43,644 nucleotides of DNA from an uncultured Leucobacter sp. (lineage in GTDB: Bacteria > Actinomycetota > Actinomycetes > Actinomycetales > Microbacteriaceae): the NCBI GenBank assembly GCA_937967375.1, contig CALCJF010000094.1, positions 1 through 43,644 of the forward strand. Direction: 5' to 3'. The notes below the pieces were generated by a model, which saw nothing but the letters and a program-made list of their open reading frames with translations, did not search any database and had not been told where the DNA came from. This document shows positions 1 through 9,632 of this stretch, one piece after another (within the stretch, counting starts at the first letter, position 1; each line of letters begins with the position of its first letter). A program made the position numbers and the translations under genes.

Positions 1-49
1 GATGGTACTGCACTCGGGAGGGTGTGGGAGAGTAGGACACCGCCGGACT
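1..49 (+). rRNA. rrf: 5S ribosomal RNA, 3' part
   Basis: The first ~49 bases match the 3' end of an actinobacterial 5S rRNA: the GATGGTACTGCA...GGGAGGGTGTGGGAGAGTAGG region followed by the closing CACCGCCGGAC. The 5' part lies outside the window, so the rest of an rRNA operon presumably lies to the left on the plus strand. The exact 3' end is uncertain by a few bases. Confidence 0.9.
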
Positions 50-59
50 CCTTTTCAAG

Positions 60-119
60 AAAAGGGTCGCTCAGATAGAAGGTCATCGATGATCGACTCT
101 TCTATCTAGCGGCCCTTTT
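60..119 (+). terminator. rRNA operon terminator hairpin
   Basis: A long imperfect inverted repeat starts just after the 5S end. AAAAGGGTCGCT and AGATAGAAG on the left pair with CTTCTATCT and AGCGGCCCTTTT on the right, leaving one or two bulges and a short loop near 84-94. The right arm closes with TTTT. This is the form expected of an intrinsic terminator at the end of an rRNA operon, and it separates the rRNA from the gene at 141. Confidence 0.88.
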
Positions 120-140
120 CGCATTTACGGAGACTTTACA

Positions 141-1718
141 ATGAATGATCGCGACCGCGACGGGCGGGCAGACCGCCCGAGGCGTTCCTCTGGACAACCC
201 CCACGGGACGGCGCAAAGCGCGGTGGAGGGTTCTCGGGTGATCGCGCGCCCCGCCGCGACGGCCAGGGGGCAGACGGCCGCCAGCCGCGTCGCGATGGTG
301 CAGGTTCGTACGACCGCAGGCCTCGTCGCGATGGTGAGGGCCTCTACGATCGCAAGCCTCGCCGTGACGGTGAGGGCTCCTACGATCGCAAGCCTCGTCG
401 CGAAAGTGACCGTTCATTCGAGCGCGGTCCGCGCAGAAGTGACGACCGCGGCTACGACCGCGCTCCACGTCGCGACGGCGACCGCTCGCAGGATCGCAGG
501 CCCAGTCGCGACGGCGAAGGCTTCAGGAGCCGCGGCCCCCAGCGAGACGGCGCCCGCAACTTCGACCGCGCACCTCGGCGCGAAGGGGAGGGCGGCTACG
601 ATCGTCGCCCGCGCCGCGATGGCGAAGGCGGCTCCGACCGTAAGCCTCGCCGGGACGGAGGCAGCGGTTACGACCGCAAGCCCCGTCGTGACGGTGAGCG
701 CGGCTTCGACCGCGGCCCACGCCGCGATGGCGAGCGTTCGTTCGATCGCGGTCCGCGCCGCGAGGGGGATCGCCCGCAGTTTGGTCGTGGCGGCACTCGT
801 GGCGGTGGCAGGAGCGATCGCGGCGGTCAAGGCCGTGAGTTCACTGAGGCCGAGCGATTGCAGCACGAGCTGCGCCCGGTGCGGAGTGAGCACGACGATC
901 CTTTCATTCCTGAGGATGTCACACCGAACGATCTGCACCCGGGTGCCCGCAATGAGCTGAAGACGCTGCAGCCTGAGACCGCCGAGCGCGTGGCTCAGCA
1001 CCTTGCGATGGTCGGCATGCTGATCGGTGACGATCCGCAGCTTGCACATCAGCACGCGATTTCTGCAAGCCGCCGTGCTGGCCGCATCCCGGTTGCGCGC
1101 GAGACTCTCGCGGTGACCGCCTACCATATCGGCGATTACGCGCTGGCGTTGCGCGAGCTGCGCACCTTCCGACGCCTCACCGGTTCACAGGGGCACCTCG
1201 CGTTGATGGTCGAATGCGAGCGCGCATTGGGTCGCCCTGAGCGAGGCATCGAAACGGGCCTCGCAGCCGAGCTCGGCGAGCTGAAGACCGAGCAGCGTGT
1301 GCAGCTGGCCATCGCGATGTCGGGCGCACGCCTCGACCTCGGCCAGACGCAGCAGGCGCTTTTCGAGCTCGAGATTCCTGAGCTCGACCCGAGCAAGGCT
1401 TTCAGTTGGAGCCCGGAGCTCTTCGCCGCATACGCCAATGTGCTCGAAGATCTCGGACGCGATGCGGAGAGCGCCAAATGGCGTGAACGCGCGCTGCTCG
1501 CAGAGTCTGCTCTGAGCGAGCATCTTGGCGGGCACGACCAGATCGAAGTCATCGAGGTGTACGAACACACGCCTCGGGACGAGCACAACGATGCGGAAGC
1601 TCCTGGGCTACATGACGACGCAGATGCGCCCGAGAACGCAGAGGCACCCGAGAATGCCAAAGCGGCCGACAGCTCCGAGGAGCCCGAGGCGCCGTTCGAG
1701 CCCAAACGGGGGGAGTAA
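141..1718 (+). CDS. TPR-like protein with Arg/Asp/Gly-rich dodecapeptide repeats
   Basis: 525 residues. Residues 37-216 are about 15 imperfect copies of a 12-residue unit of the form PRRDGEGSYDRK, basic and probably disordered. Residues ~225-475 are helical and TPR-like (Ala/Leu-rich, with an AYHIGDYALALRELR-type helix pair). The last ~50 residues are acidic, with Ala/Glu/Asp/Pro. GGAG eight bases before the ATG supports the start. The stop overlaps the next ATG (TAATG), so it is translationally coupled to the HAD gene. A TPR-like gene in front of this HAD gene is common in Actinobacteria; its function is not established. The RG/RD-rich repeats make RNA or ribosome binding plausible, and the rRNA operon just upstream fits, but this is inference. 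Confidence 0.85.
   Translation: MNDRDRDGRADRPRRSSGQPPRDGAKRGGGFSGDRAPRRDGQGADGRQPRRDGAGSYDRRPRRDGEGLYDRKPRRDGEGSYDRKPRRESDRSFERGPRRSDDRGYDRAPRRDGDRSQDRRPSRDGEGFRSRGPQRDGARNFDRAPRREGEGGYDRRPRRDGEGGSDRKPRRDGGSGYDRKPRRDGERGFDRGPRRDGERSFDRGPRREGDRPQFGRGGTRGGGRSDRGGQGREFTEAERLQHELRPVRSEHDDPFIPEDVTPNDLHPGARNELKTLQPETAERVAQHLAMVGMLIGDDPQLAHQHAISASRRAGRIPVARETLAVTAYHIGDYALALRELRTFRRLTGSQGHLALMVECERALGRPERGIETGLAAELGELKTEQRVQLAIAMSGARLDLGQTQQALFELEIPELDPSKAFSWSPELFAAYANVLEDLGRDAESAKWRERALLAESALSEHLGGHDQIEVIEVYEHTPRDEHNDAEAPGLHDDADAPENAEAPENAKAADSSEEPEAPFEPKRGE
249..788 (+). repeat. Imperfect 36-bp tandem repeat, in frame
   Basis: About 15 degenerate copies of a 36-bp unit encode the 12-residue PRRDG-x-G-x-(Y/F)-DR-x repeat. 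Copies keep CGTCGCGATGGTGA-like cores and differ mostly by synonymous or conservative changes. The repeat is coding, so it is not a CRISPR array or a satellite. Confidence 0.9.
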
Positions 1719-2755
1719 TGGCGCTGTTCAAACGGGCGACACCTTTCGGCGCTGCCCCCGCCGAGGGCCGCGATCTGATCCTCGCTGACCTCGACGGCAT
1801 CGTATACCGCGGCGCGCTCGCGATTCCCCATGCCGTTGAGCAGCTGAACGCGGCGGCAACGCGCGCCCGGGTCGCATACCTGACCAACAACGCCTCGCGA
1901 ACCAGCGTCGCGGTCATGGAGCAGCTGCGTGTCTTCGGGCTGCGTCTTGAGGTGAACGACGTCGTGACGTCGCCGCAGGCGGCGACGGCGTTGCTCGCGC
2001 GCACCGTTGCTCCAGGCTCAAAAGTGCTCGTGGTCGGTGGCGACGGCCTCGTCGACGAACTGACCAAGGCCGGCTTCGAGATCACCAGAAGCGCAGACGA
2101 CAACCCTGATGCGGTGGTGCAGGGTTTCGCCCCACACATCGGTTGGCAGGATCTCGCAGAGGCGAGCTTCGCGCTCGCAGAGCAGCCCGGCCGCGATCCT
2201 CTCCCGTGGATCGCAACGAACACCGACTGGACGCTTCCGCTCGAGCGCGGCCTCGCGCCCGGCAACGGAACGCTTGTCTCCGCCGTGCACACCGCGGTGC
2301 AACGACTGCCCGAATTCGCGGGCAAGCCAGAGCCCGCCATCTTCGAGTCAGCGTTCGAGCGCTTTGGCACCCGTAACGCCCTGATGATCGGTGATCGCCT
2401 TGACACCGATATGAAGGGCGCGCGTGCTGCAGGGATCGCCTCGATGCATGTGCTGACAGGCGTCGACCGACCCAAGCAACTCGTTGCAGCGAGCTCAGAT
2501 ATGCGCCCCGACTTCATCGTTGAGACGCTTGAAGGGCTGCACGCGCCGTACCCCGAGACCATCATCGAGAAAGACGGCACGGCGAAGGTCGGCACCGCGC
2601 GCGTGCGCATGGAAGGGCACATCGTCAAGATCGTCGATCGCGGTGACGCCCCCATTAACCTGCTGCGTGCGGGCTGCGCGGCCATCTGGGCTTCAGGGCT
2701 CGCGATCTATGGTTTACAGGTTCCTGAAGCGCTGTACGAGGATCACTGGCGCTAA
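1718..2755 (+). CDS. HAD-superfamily hydrolase, subfamily IIA (NagD-like)
   Basis: 345 residues. The nucleophile motif DLDGIVYRG has Asp24 and Asp26. Motif II is in the YLTNNAS segment, the Lys motif is GKPEPAIFE, and the metal motif is MIGDRLDTDMKGA. This arrangement with a C2 cap is typical of IIA phosphatases such as NagD and 4-nitrophenylphosphatase-like enzymes; the substrate is unknown. The usual family length is 260-280; this one carries an extra ~70-residue C-terminal tail after the core (about residue 265 onward, ending in a WASGLAIYG segment). Its ATG overlaps the upstream stop, and it heads the conserved tlyA-nadK-recN block. Confidence 0.9.
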   Translation: MALFKRATPFGAAPAEGRDLILADLDGIVYRGALAIPHAVEQLNAAATRARVAYLTNNASRTSVAVMEQLRVFGLRLEVNDVVTSPQAATALLARTVAPGSKVLVVGGDGLVDELTKAGFEITRSADDNPDAVVQGFAPHIGWQDLAEASFALAEQPGRDPLPWIATNTDWTLPLERGLAPGNGTLVSAVHTAVQRLPEFAGKPEPAIFESAFERFGTRNALMIGDRLDTDMKGARAAGIASMHVLTGVDRPKQLVAASSDMRPDFIVETLEGLHAPYPETIIEKDGTAKVGTARVRMEGHIVKIVDRGDAPINLLRAGCAAIWASGLAIYGLQVPEALYEDHWR

Positions 2756-2813
2756 GCGCCAGTGCCGCAACCGGGCGATGCTGGTGTGCTGCAACAGTGT
2801 CAGCGCTCGGCGA

Positions 2814-2819
2814 TAGAGT
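2814..2819 (+). promoter_or_regulatory. -10 box, leaderless-type (54-aa protein)
   Basis: TAGAGT lies six bases before the ATG at 2826, with no Shine-Dalgarno sequence between. This spacing would place the transcript start at or next to the ATG. Confidence 0.55.
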
Positions 2820-2825
2820 GATGGT

Positions 2826-2990
2826 ATGAGCCAGCACGACGAGCCACGCGCGGATGAGAGCGACGGCCTGCTCGGTCGCATCGAAGTGATCGACGGGCAG
2901 CCGCTCGAGCAACGCGCCGTGCGCTACGACCAGCTCGCCGAAGAATTGCTCGCTGAGCTGCAGCGCAGCGACCACGAGCCAGCCGAGTAG
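2826..2990 (+). CDS. Small conserved-position acidic protein (54 aa)
   Basis: A 54-codon ORF from ATG to TAG, starting MSQHDEPRADESDG and ending in a helical AEELLAELQRSDHEP segment. It is acidic, with no signal peptide or membrane segment. It sits between the HAD and tlyA genes, where Actinobacteria such as M. tuberculosis (Rv1693) also have a tiny ORF. The function is unknown. A TAGAGT box six bases before the ATG suggests its own leaderless start, which would also drive tlyA-nadK-recN. Only 8 bases separate it from tlyA. Confidence 0.75.
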   Translation: MSQHDEPRADESDGLLGRIEVIDGQPLEQRAVRYDQLAEELLAELQRSDHEPAE

Positions 2991-2998
2991 CCGCTGTA

Positions 2999-3841
2999 GT
3001 GACCGCTATCGCTTCTGAAAGCTGGGGTGGGGCCACCGAACGCCTGGACCGTGTGCTGCCCGCGCTCGGGCTCGCCCGTTCGCGCAGCCAGGCCACCGAA
3101 CTCATTTCGCAGGGCAAGGTACGCGTTGAGGGCGAGGTCGTCACGAAATCGGGCGCAAAGATCGCGGAAGGCACGACCGTCTCTGTCGAGGGCGGGGATC
3201 ACTACGTGAGCCGTGCTGCCCAGAAACTGCTTGCCGGGCTCGACGCGTTCGCGGTTGATCCGAGCGGCGCACTCGCCCTCGATGTCGGTGCCTCGACGGG
3301 CGGATTCACTCAGGTGCTGCTTGAACGCGGTGCCCGTGAGGTGCTCGCTATCGACGTCGGCCACGGGCAACTTGCGGAGCGAGTTCGCAGCGACTCCAGG
3401 GTGCGAGTGGTCGAAGGCTGCAACGCGCGAGAGCTCACTGCCGAATCGCTCGCAGATGCCACCGGGGTAAGCGAAGCCCCCGAGCTCATCGTTGCAGACC
3501 TCTCGTTCATTTCGCTCGAACTCGTGTTGCCTGCACTGTTGTGCGTCGCGGCGCCGACATCACAGATGGTGCTGCTGGTGAAGCCGCAATTCGAGGTCGG
3601 CAGGCAGGGCATAAGTGGCGGCATCGTGACCGACCCAGAGCTGGCCATTCGGGCGGTCACTCGCGTGATCCTCTTCGCCAGGCAACTCGGCCTGCAATGC
3701 CAAGCTGTGGCGCTGTCACCGATCTCCGGAGAACACGGCAACCGCGAGGTGCTGGCGCACTTCGTGCGCGCAGAAGCCGCAGATCCGACAGAATGGGAGC
3801 AGCGTATTCGCACGCTTTTCGAGTCTGGAGGTGAGGCATGA
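2999..3841 (+). CDS. tlyA: TlyA family rRNA 2'-O-methyltransferase
   Basis: 280 residues from a GTG start. An N-terminal S4 RNA-binding domain (about residues 13-70, with LGLARSRSQATELISQGKVRVEG) is followed by an FtsJ-type Rossmann methyltransferase with the SAM motif LDVGASTGGFTQVLL and the catalytic-tetrad segments YVSRAAQKL, ADLSFISLELVL and VKPQFEVG. In mycobacteria TlyA methylates cytidines of 16S and 23S rRNA and gives capreomycin sensitivity; the same role is inferred here. The stop overlaps the nadK start (ATGA), so the two are translationally coupled. Confidence 0.95.
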   Translation: MTAIASESWGGATERLDRVLPALGLARSRSQATELISQGKVRVEGEVVTKSGAKIAEGTTVSVEGGDHYVSRAAQKLLAGLDAFAVDPSGALALDVGASTGGFTQVLLERGAREVLAIDVGHGQLAERVRSDSRVRVVEGCNARELTAESLADATGVSEAPELIVADLSFISLELVLPALLCVAAPTSQMVLLVKPQFEVGRQGISGGIVTDPELAIRAVTRVILFARQLGLQCQAVALSPISGEHGNREVLAHFVRAEAADPTEWEQRIRTLFESGGEA

Positions 3842-4788
3842 GCGGCCGCAGCGTTCTCGTCGTGTCACACACGGCCCGCCCCGAAGCCATCGAGGCGACC
3901 ACGGTCGCGGTGGCGAAGCTACGCGACGCCGGGGTGACCCCGGTGATGCACGCGAGCGACCGAGAAGAATTCGCGCCGCATCTCGCGACCGAACTCACCG
4001 CAGAGCTCGACACCGACGTCGAGGTTTCGAACATCGAGATTGCTCTCGTGCTCGGAGGTGACGGCACGATTCTGCGCGCCGCAGAATTGCTCCGAGGATC
4101 AGCCTGCCCGATTCTCGGGGTGAACCTCGGGCATGTGGGGTTTCTCGCAGAAGCCGAATCGCACGACCTCTCGTTTACGCTCGATCGTGTGCTTGCCGGT
4201 CAGTACTCGGTAGAAGAGCGCATGACGCTCGAGGTATGCGCCTATATGCCTCGCGCAGAGGCTCACGCCGGTGCCGATGGCAATGTCGCGCACTCGGGCG
4301 AGGTAATCACTCGAACCTGGGCAGTGAATGAAGCGAGCGTCGAGAAACGCGGACGCATGCTCGAGGTGGCTCTTGGCGTCGACGCCAGGCCGCTCTCGTC
4401 ATTCGGCTGCGACGGCGTGGTGCTCGCCACGCCCACCGGCTCGACCGCCTACTCGTTCAGTGCAGGTGGGCCTGTGGTGTGGCCTGGGGTGCAAGCTCTG
4501 CTTGCGGTGCCCATTGCCGCGCATGCGCTCTTCAACAGACCACTCGTTGTTGGCCCCGAGTCAGTGCTGACCGTTGAGATCTTGCCGCAGAGCGGCGGAC
4601 TCGGTGTGCTGTGGTGTGACGGCCGTCGCCGCACCGAGCTGCCGGTCGGCGCGGTCGTCGAGGTGCGTCGCTCGGATCTGCCGCTGCGCCTTGCTCGCAT
4701 CGACGAGGCAGTCTTCACTGATCGCCTCGTCAACAAATTTCATCTTCCCGTCACCGGGTGGCGCGGCGAGCCTGGGGTGGCCCGGTGA
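3838..4788 (+). CDS. nadK: NAD kinase
   Basis: 316 residues. It phosphorylates NAD to NADP in the cytoplasm. Diagnostic motifs are GGDGTILRAAELL (GGDG at residues 73-76), the NE motif in WAVNEASVEKR, and GVVLATPTGSTAYSFSAGGP, which binds NAD. The length is typical. It overlaps tlyA by 4 bases and recN by 4 bases (GTGA), consistent with one operon. Confidence 0.96.
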   Translation: MSGRSVLVVSHTARPEAIEATTVAVAKLRDAGVTPVMHASDREEFAPHLATELTAELDTDVEVSNIEIALVLGGDGTILRAAELLRGSACPILGVNLGHVGFLAEAESHDLSFTLDRVLAGQYSVEERMTLEVCAYMPRAEAHAGADGNVAHSGEVITRTWAVNEASVEKRGRMLEVALGVDARPLSSFGCDGVVLATPTGSTAYSFSAGGPVVWPGVQALLAVPIAAHALFNRPLVVGPESVLTVEILPQSGGLGVLWCDGRRRTELPVGAVVEVRRSDLPLRLARIDEAVFTDRLVNKFHLPVTGWRGEPGVAR

Positions 4789-6482
4789 TCGAACAGATTC
4801 GCATTCGTGACCTCGGGGTCATCGCCGACACCACGTTGACGCTCGGGCCGGGATTCACCGCAATCACCGGTGAGACCGGCGCGGGCAAGACCATGGTCGT
4901 CACCGCGCTCGGGCTGCTCATGGGCGAACGCAGCGACGCCGGCGCGGTGCGCTCGGGGGCCGACGCGGCAAGAGTCGGTGGGCTGGTGCGCACTGAGGAT
5001 CCGCAGATTGTCGAGCTTGTCGAAGACGCCGGCGGTGAGATCGAAGACGGTGACCTCATACTCACGCGAACCGTGAGCAGCGAGGGGCGCAGCCGGGCAA
5101 GCGTTGGCGGCAGCGCCGCGCCGGTCGGGAGCCTCGCGAAGCTCGCCGACCGCCTCTTCGCGGTGCACGGCCAGAGTGAGCAGTTGCGCCTGCGCAGCTC
5201 GGTGGCGCAGCGCGAAATGCTCGATCGGTTCGGAGGCTCTGAACTGCTTGGCCTGCTCGCCGACTATCAGCGAGCTCACTCTGAACGGCGTGAACTTGAG
5301 ACTGAACTCGCGGGCCTGAGTGATGCGCGCGACGAGCGAGTTCGCGAAGCGGCGAGGCTGCGCGAAGAGCTCGAGCAGATCGAGGCCGTCGACCCGCAGC
5401 CCGGCGAAGAGATCGAGTTGAAACAGCGCATCGAACGGCTGAGCAACCTTGAAGAGCTGCGCGGGGCAACTTCTGCGGCGCTGCGCGCAATCGCAGATGA
5501 TGGCGATGATCCTTTCGCCTCTGACGCGAGCAGCCTGGTCGATGCGGCGCTGCGCGAGATCGAGCGTGCGGTCGCTTCTGATGCACAGCTCGAAGCGCTC
5601 GTCGAGTCGCTGCGCTCGCTGAGCTTTCAGCTGAGCGATGTTGGGCGAGAGCTGGCCGGCTATGCAAGCAACCTTGATCAGGATGGCCCGGGCGAGCTTG
5701 CTGCCGCGAACGAGCGGCTGGCGGCGTTGAACGGGTTGCTCAGGCTCTACGGTGAAGATACCGCGGCAGTGGTCGCATATGGTGCCAGCTCTGCTGCTCG
5801 TCTCAGCGAGCTCGAGGGCGACGACGACCGCATCGCGCTACTCGAACGCCAGCTCGAAACCTCCCGTGAAGACGAAGCGGGATTGGCCGCCCAGCTCACG
5901 TCGATGCGTGCCGAGGCCGCCGCGCGGCTCGGCACGTTGGTCACTGCCGAGCTGCACGAACTTGCGCTTCCCGATGCGGAGTTTGTGGTCGAACTTCAGC
6001 CAGCAGAGCTCGGCAAATTTGGTGCCGACGAGGTGAGGCTGCTCTTGCAGCCGCACCCTGGTGCCTCGCCTCGGCCGCTCGCCAAGGGCGCGTCGGGGGG
6101 TGAGCTATCACGCGTCATGCTTGCGCTCGAAGTAGTGGTCGCTGCGAGTGACCCTGTTCCTACCTTCGTGTTCGATGAGGTCGATGCCGGAGTCGGTGGT
6201 GCCGCGGCGATCGAGATCGGCAGGCGCCTTGCGCGGCTTGCGCAGAGCTCTCAGGTGATCGTCGTCACACACCTCGCCCAGGTCGCGGCGTTTGCGAACA
6301 ATCACCTTCAGGTCATCAAGGATTCGTCGGGCGGCTTTACACAGTCGAGTTGCCGCCTGCTTGAGGGTGACGACCGTCTCGCAGAGATGGCGCGCCTGCT
6401 CTCTGGACTGTCAGACTCCGAGAGCGCGCTTGCACATGCGTCTGAGCTGCTCGAACTTGGGGCAGCCCCGAATCACGGGTGA
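4785..6482 (+). CDS. recN: DNA repair protein RecN
   Basis: 565 residues from the GTG that overlaps the nadK stop; a GTG 27 bases upstream would add nine residues not expected in the family. SMC-like ATPase of double-strand break repair: the N-terminus MIEQIRIRDLGVIADTTL, Walker A GETGAGKT, a VHGQSEQLRLR segment, a coiled-coil arm (about residues 155-380, Glu/Arg/Leu-rich), the ABC signature ASGGELSRVMLALE, Walker B TFVFDEVDAGVGG, and the H-loop VTHLAQVAAFA. All ATPase motifs are intact and the length is normal. Confidence 0.96.
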   Translation: MIEQIRIRDLGVIADTTLTLGPGFTAITGETGAGKTMVVTALGLLMGERSDAGAVRSGADAARVGGLVRTEDPQIVELVEDAGGEIEDGDLILTRTVSSEGRSRASVGGSAAPVGSLAKLADRLFAVHGQSEQLRLRSSVAQREMLDRFGGSELLGLLADYQRAHSERRELETELAGLSDARDERVREAARLREELEQIEAVDPQPGEEIELKQRIERLSNLEELRGATSAALRAIADDGDDPFASDASSLVDAALREIERAVASDAQLEALVESLRSLSFQLSDVGRELAGYASNLDQDGPGELAAANERLAALNGLLRLYGEDTAAVVAYGASSAARLSELEGDDDRIALLERQLETSREDEAGLAAQLTSMRAEAAARLGTLVTAELHELALPDAEFVVELQPAELGKFGADEVRLLLQPHPGASPRPLAKGASGGELSRVMLALEVVVAASDPVPTFVFDEVDAGVGGAAAIEIGRRLARLAQSSQVIVVTHLAQVAAFANNHLQVIKDSSGGFTQSSCRLLEGDDRLAEMARLLSGLSDSESALAHASELLELGAAPNHG

Positions 6483-6508
6483 TCACCGATTCGCAGGATG
6501 GCGAGTGA

Positions 6509-6537
6509 ACCGCAGAGCGGCTATCGAATTCTGCGGT
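6509..6537. other. 8-bp inverted repeat downstream of recN
   Basis: ACCGCAGA (6509-6516) and TCTGCGGT (6530-6537) are perfect arms around a 13-base loop, 27 bases after the recN stop. There is no T-run, so it may be a Rho-independent-like hairpin of low strength or an operator for the permease gene at 6624. Confidence 0.4.
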
Positions 6538-6611
6538 GAGTGCCGGCCTCTTGTCGAGAGGCAATCGTGGGTGTCGACGCGTCACGTGGCACGAATGTCG
6601 CACCCGGCTGC

Positions 6612-6617
6612 TACTCT
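6612..6617 (+). promoter_or_regulatory. -10 box, leaderless-type (AI-2E permease)
   Basis: TACTCT sits six bases before the ATG at 6624. No Shine-Dalgarno sequence is visible at that start. Confidence 0.55.
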
Positions 6618-6623
6618 CGCCAC

Positions 6624-7883
6624 ATGAAGAGAATCTTCCCGAAGCGCCAAACCCCGAGCGATGCTTCGAGCGCGGCCGCTCGACCACAGGTTGAACCGCT
6701 AGAAGAACACCCCCACGTGGTGCATGTCGACCTTGAGCGTCTCGACTCCGAGACGCGGGCGATGTATCGAGATTCGCGTGAGGCAGCCGTCGAAGAGGCC
6801 GAGCGCGAGCAAGCGAAACTGAGTCGCGCTCGCGAGTTCGTTGTGCGCAACCCGTTCCGCCTTGGGTTCATTATCACGCTCGGCGCGCTCGCCGCGATTC
6901 TTGTCGGTGAGATGCTTGGGCAGCTCAGCATCATCATCATGTACGTAGTAGGTGGGCTGTTCATCGCGCTCGCGCTCGACCCGCTCGTGTCGCGGCTTGA
7001 ACGCCACGGAATCAAGCGTCCGTTGGGGATTGGCATTGTCTTCGCCAGCTTTCTGCTGATCGTGGGTGGCATTCTCGCGTTCGTGATTCCGATGATCGCG
7101 ACACAGATTGGCGTGCTTATTCAGACGGCGCCCAAGTACTTCGTCGATATTCAGCATCAAGATTGGTACCGAGACCTTGAAGACCGTTTCGGCAGTTTCA
7201 TCGATTTCGGCGGATTGCTGCAAACGGGCCAAGAACTCGTGGGCAAGCCCGAGAACTGGGCGCAGCTCGCGGGCGGAGTGTGGCAGGCGGGCATCGGAAT
7301 CGCCAACGGCGTGACTGCATTCATTATCGTGCTGATCCTCAGCCTCTACTTTCTTTCTTCACTACAGGTCACCAAGCGGGCTTTCTACAGCATGATCGCC
7401 CGCAGCGATCGCGCGAAGGTCATTGACATCACCGAGCAGATCACCGCCTCGGTCGGTGGCTACGTGAACGGCATGGTGCTGTTGGCGCTCATGAACTCGG
7501 TACTCGGGTTCATCATGATGAGCATTGTGGGAGTGCCATTTGCGGGCCTGGTTGCGGTGGGTGTGTTCTTGCTCGCCCTGATCCCGCTTATCGGGTCGGT
7601 GCTTGCTACCGTGCTCGTGTCGACCGTGGCGCTCTTCAACTCACCGGGCACTGCGCTTATAGCCGCCGTCTACTACCTCATCTACATGCAAATCGAGTCG
7701 TATCTGCTGACCCCGCGCATTATGAACCGGGTCGTGTCGGTTCCCGGCGCGCTCGTGGTCATCGGTGCGCTCGCGGGCGGCACTCTGCTTGGCCTGCTCG
7801 GTGCACTTATCTCGATTCCAGTGACGGCGATGGTGCTGATGATTATCAAGCAAGTGTGGGTGCCGCGGCAGGATCAGCAATAG
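6624..7883 (+). CDS. AI-2E family transporter (PerM-like)
   Basis: 419 residues from ATG 6624; an in-frame upstream ATG at 6540 would add 28 unlikely residues. About 75 charged cytoplasmic residues come first, including a Glu/Arg-rich helix, then the family layout: TM pairs around LGFIITLGALAAILV and IIIMYVVGGLFIALALDPLV, FASFLLIVGGILAFVIP, a soluble segment, then GVTAFIIVLILSLYFLSS, GMVLLALMNSVLGFIMM, the LLALIPLIGSVLATVL motif, the conserved ESYLLTPRIMNRVVSVPG, and a last TM ending LISIPVTAMVLMIIKQVW. Substrates vary in the family (AI-2, Na+/H+). It occupies the place usually held by two other genes between recN and pyrG. Confidence 0.9.
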   Translation: MKRIFPKRQTPSDASSAAARPQVEPLEEHPHVVHVDLERLDSETRAMYRDSREAAVEEAEREQAKLSRAREFVVRNPFRLGFIITLGALAAILVGEMLGQLSIIIMYVVGGLFIALALDPLVSRLERHGIKRPLGIGIVFASFLLIVGGILAFVIPMIATQIGVLIQTAPKYFVDIQHQDWYRDLEDRFGSFIDFGGLLQTGQELVGKPENWAQLAGGVWQAGIGIANGVTAFIIVLILSLYFLSSLQVTKRAFYSMIARSDRAKVIDITEQITASVGGYVNGMVLLALMNSVLGFIMMSIVGVPFAGLVAVGVFLLALIPLIGSVLATVLVSTVALFNSPGTALIAAVYYLIYMQIESYLLTPRIMNRVVSVPGALVVIGALAGGTLLGLLGALISIPVTAMVLMIIKQVWVPRQDQQ

Positions 7884-7920
7884 TGAGCGTGCAGGTCTGT
7901 TCTGAGCAGCTCGAAACTGA

Positions 7921-7926
7921 TAGGAT
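7921..7926 (+). promoter_or_regulatory. -10 box upstream of pyrG
   Basis: TAGGAT ends eight bases before the GTG start of pyrG at 7935. No Shine-Dalgarno sequence lies between, so a leaderless or near-leaderless transcript is likely. Confidence 0.45.
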
Positions 7927-7934
7927 CGAAGTCC

Positions 7935-9617
<1,683 letters not shown>

Positions 9618-9632
9618 CAAAGGAGCGCGCCG

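Noticed and set aside
249..788. Tandem repeat as a CRISPR array
   Set aside because: There are no spacers between conserved repeats; units vary and stay in frame, encoding a repeat protein.
1549..2685. A 378-codon minus-strand frame across the HAD hydrolase gene
   Set aside because: The HAD motifs are on the plus strand and the minus frame has Ser/Arg/Thr-rich low-information sequence.
4758..4784. Longer recN start at 4758
   Set aside because: It would add nine residues before the normal RecN N-terminus; the GTG at 4785 overlaps the nadK stop as expected in a coupled operon.
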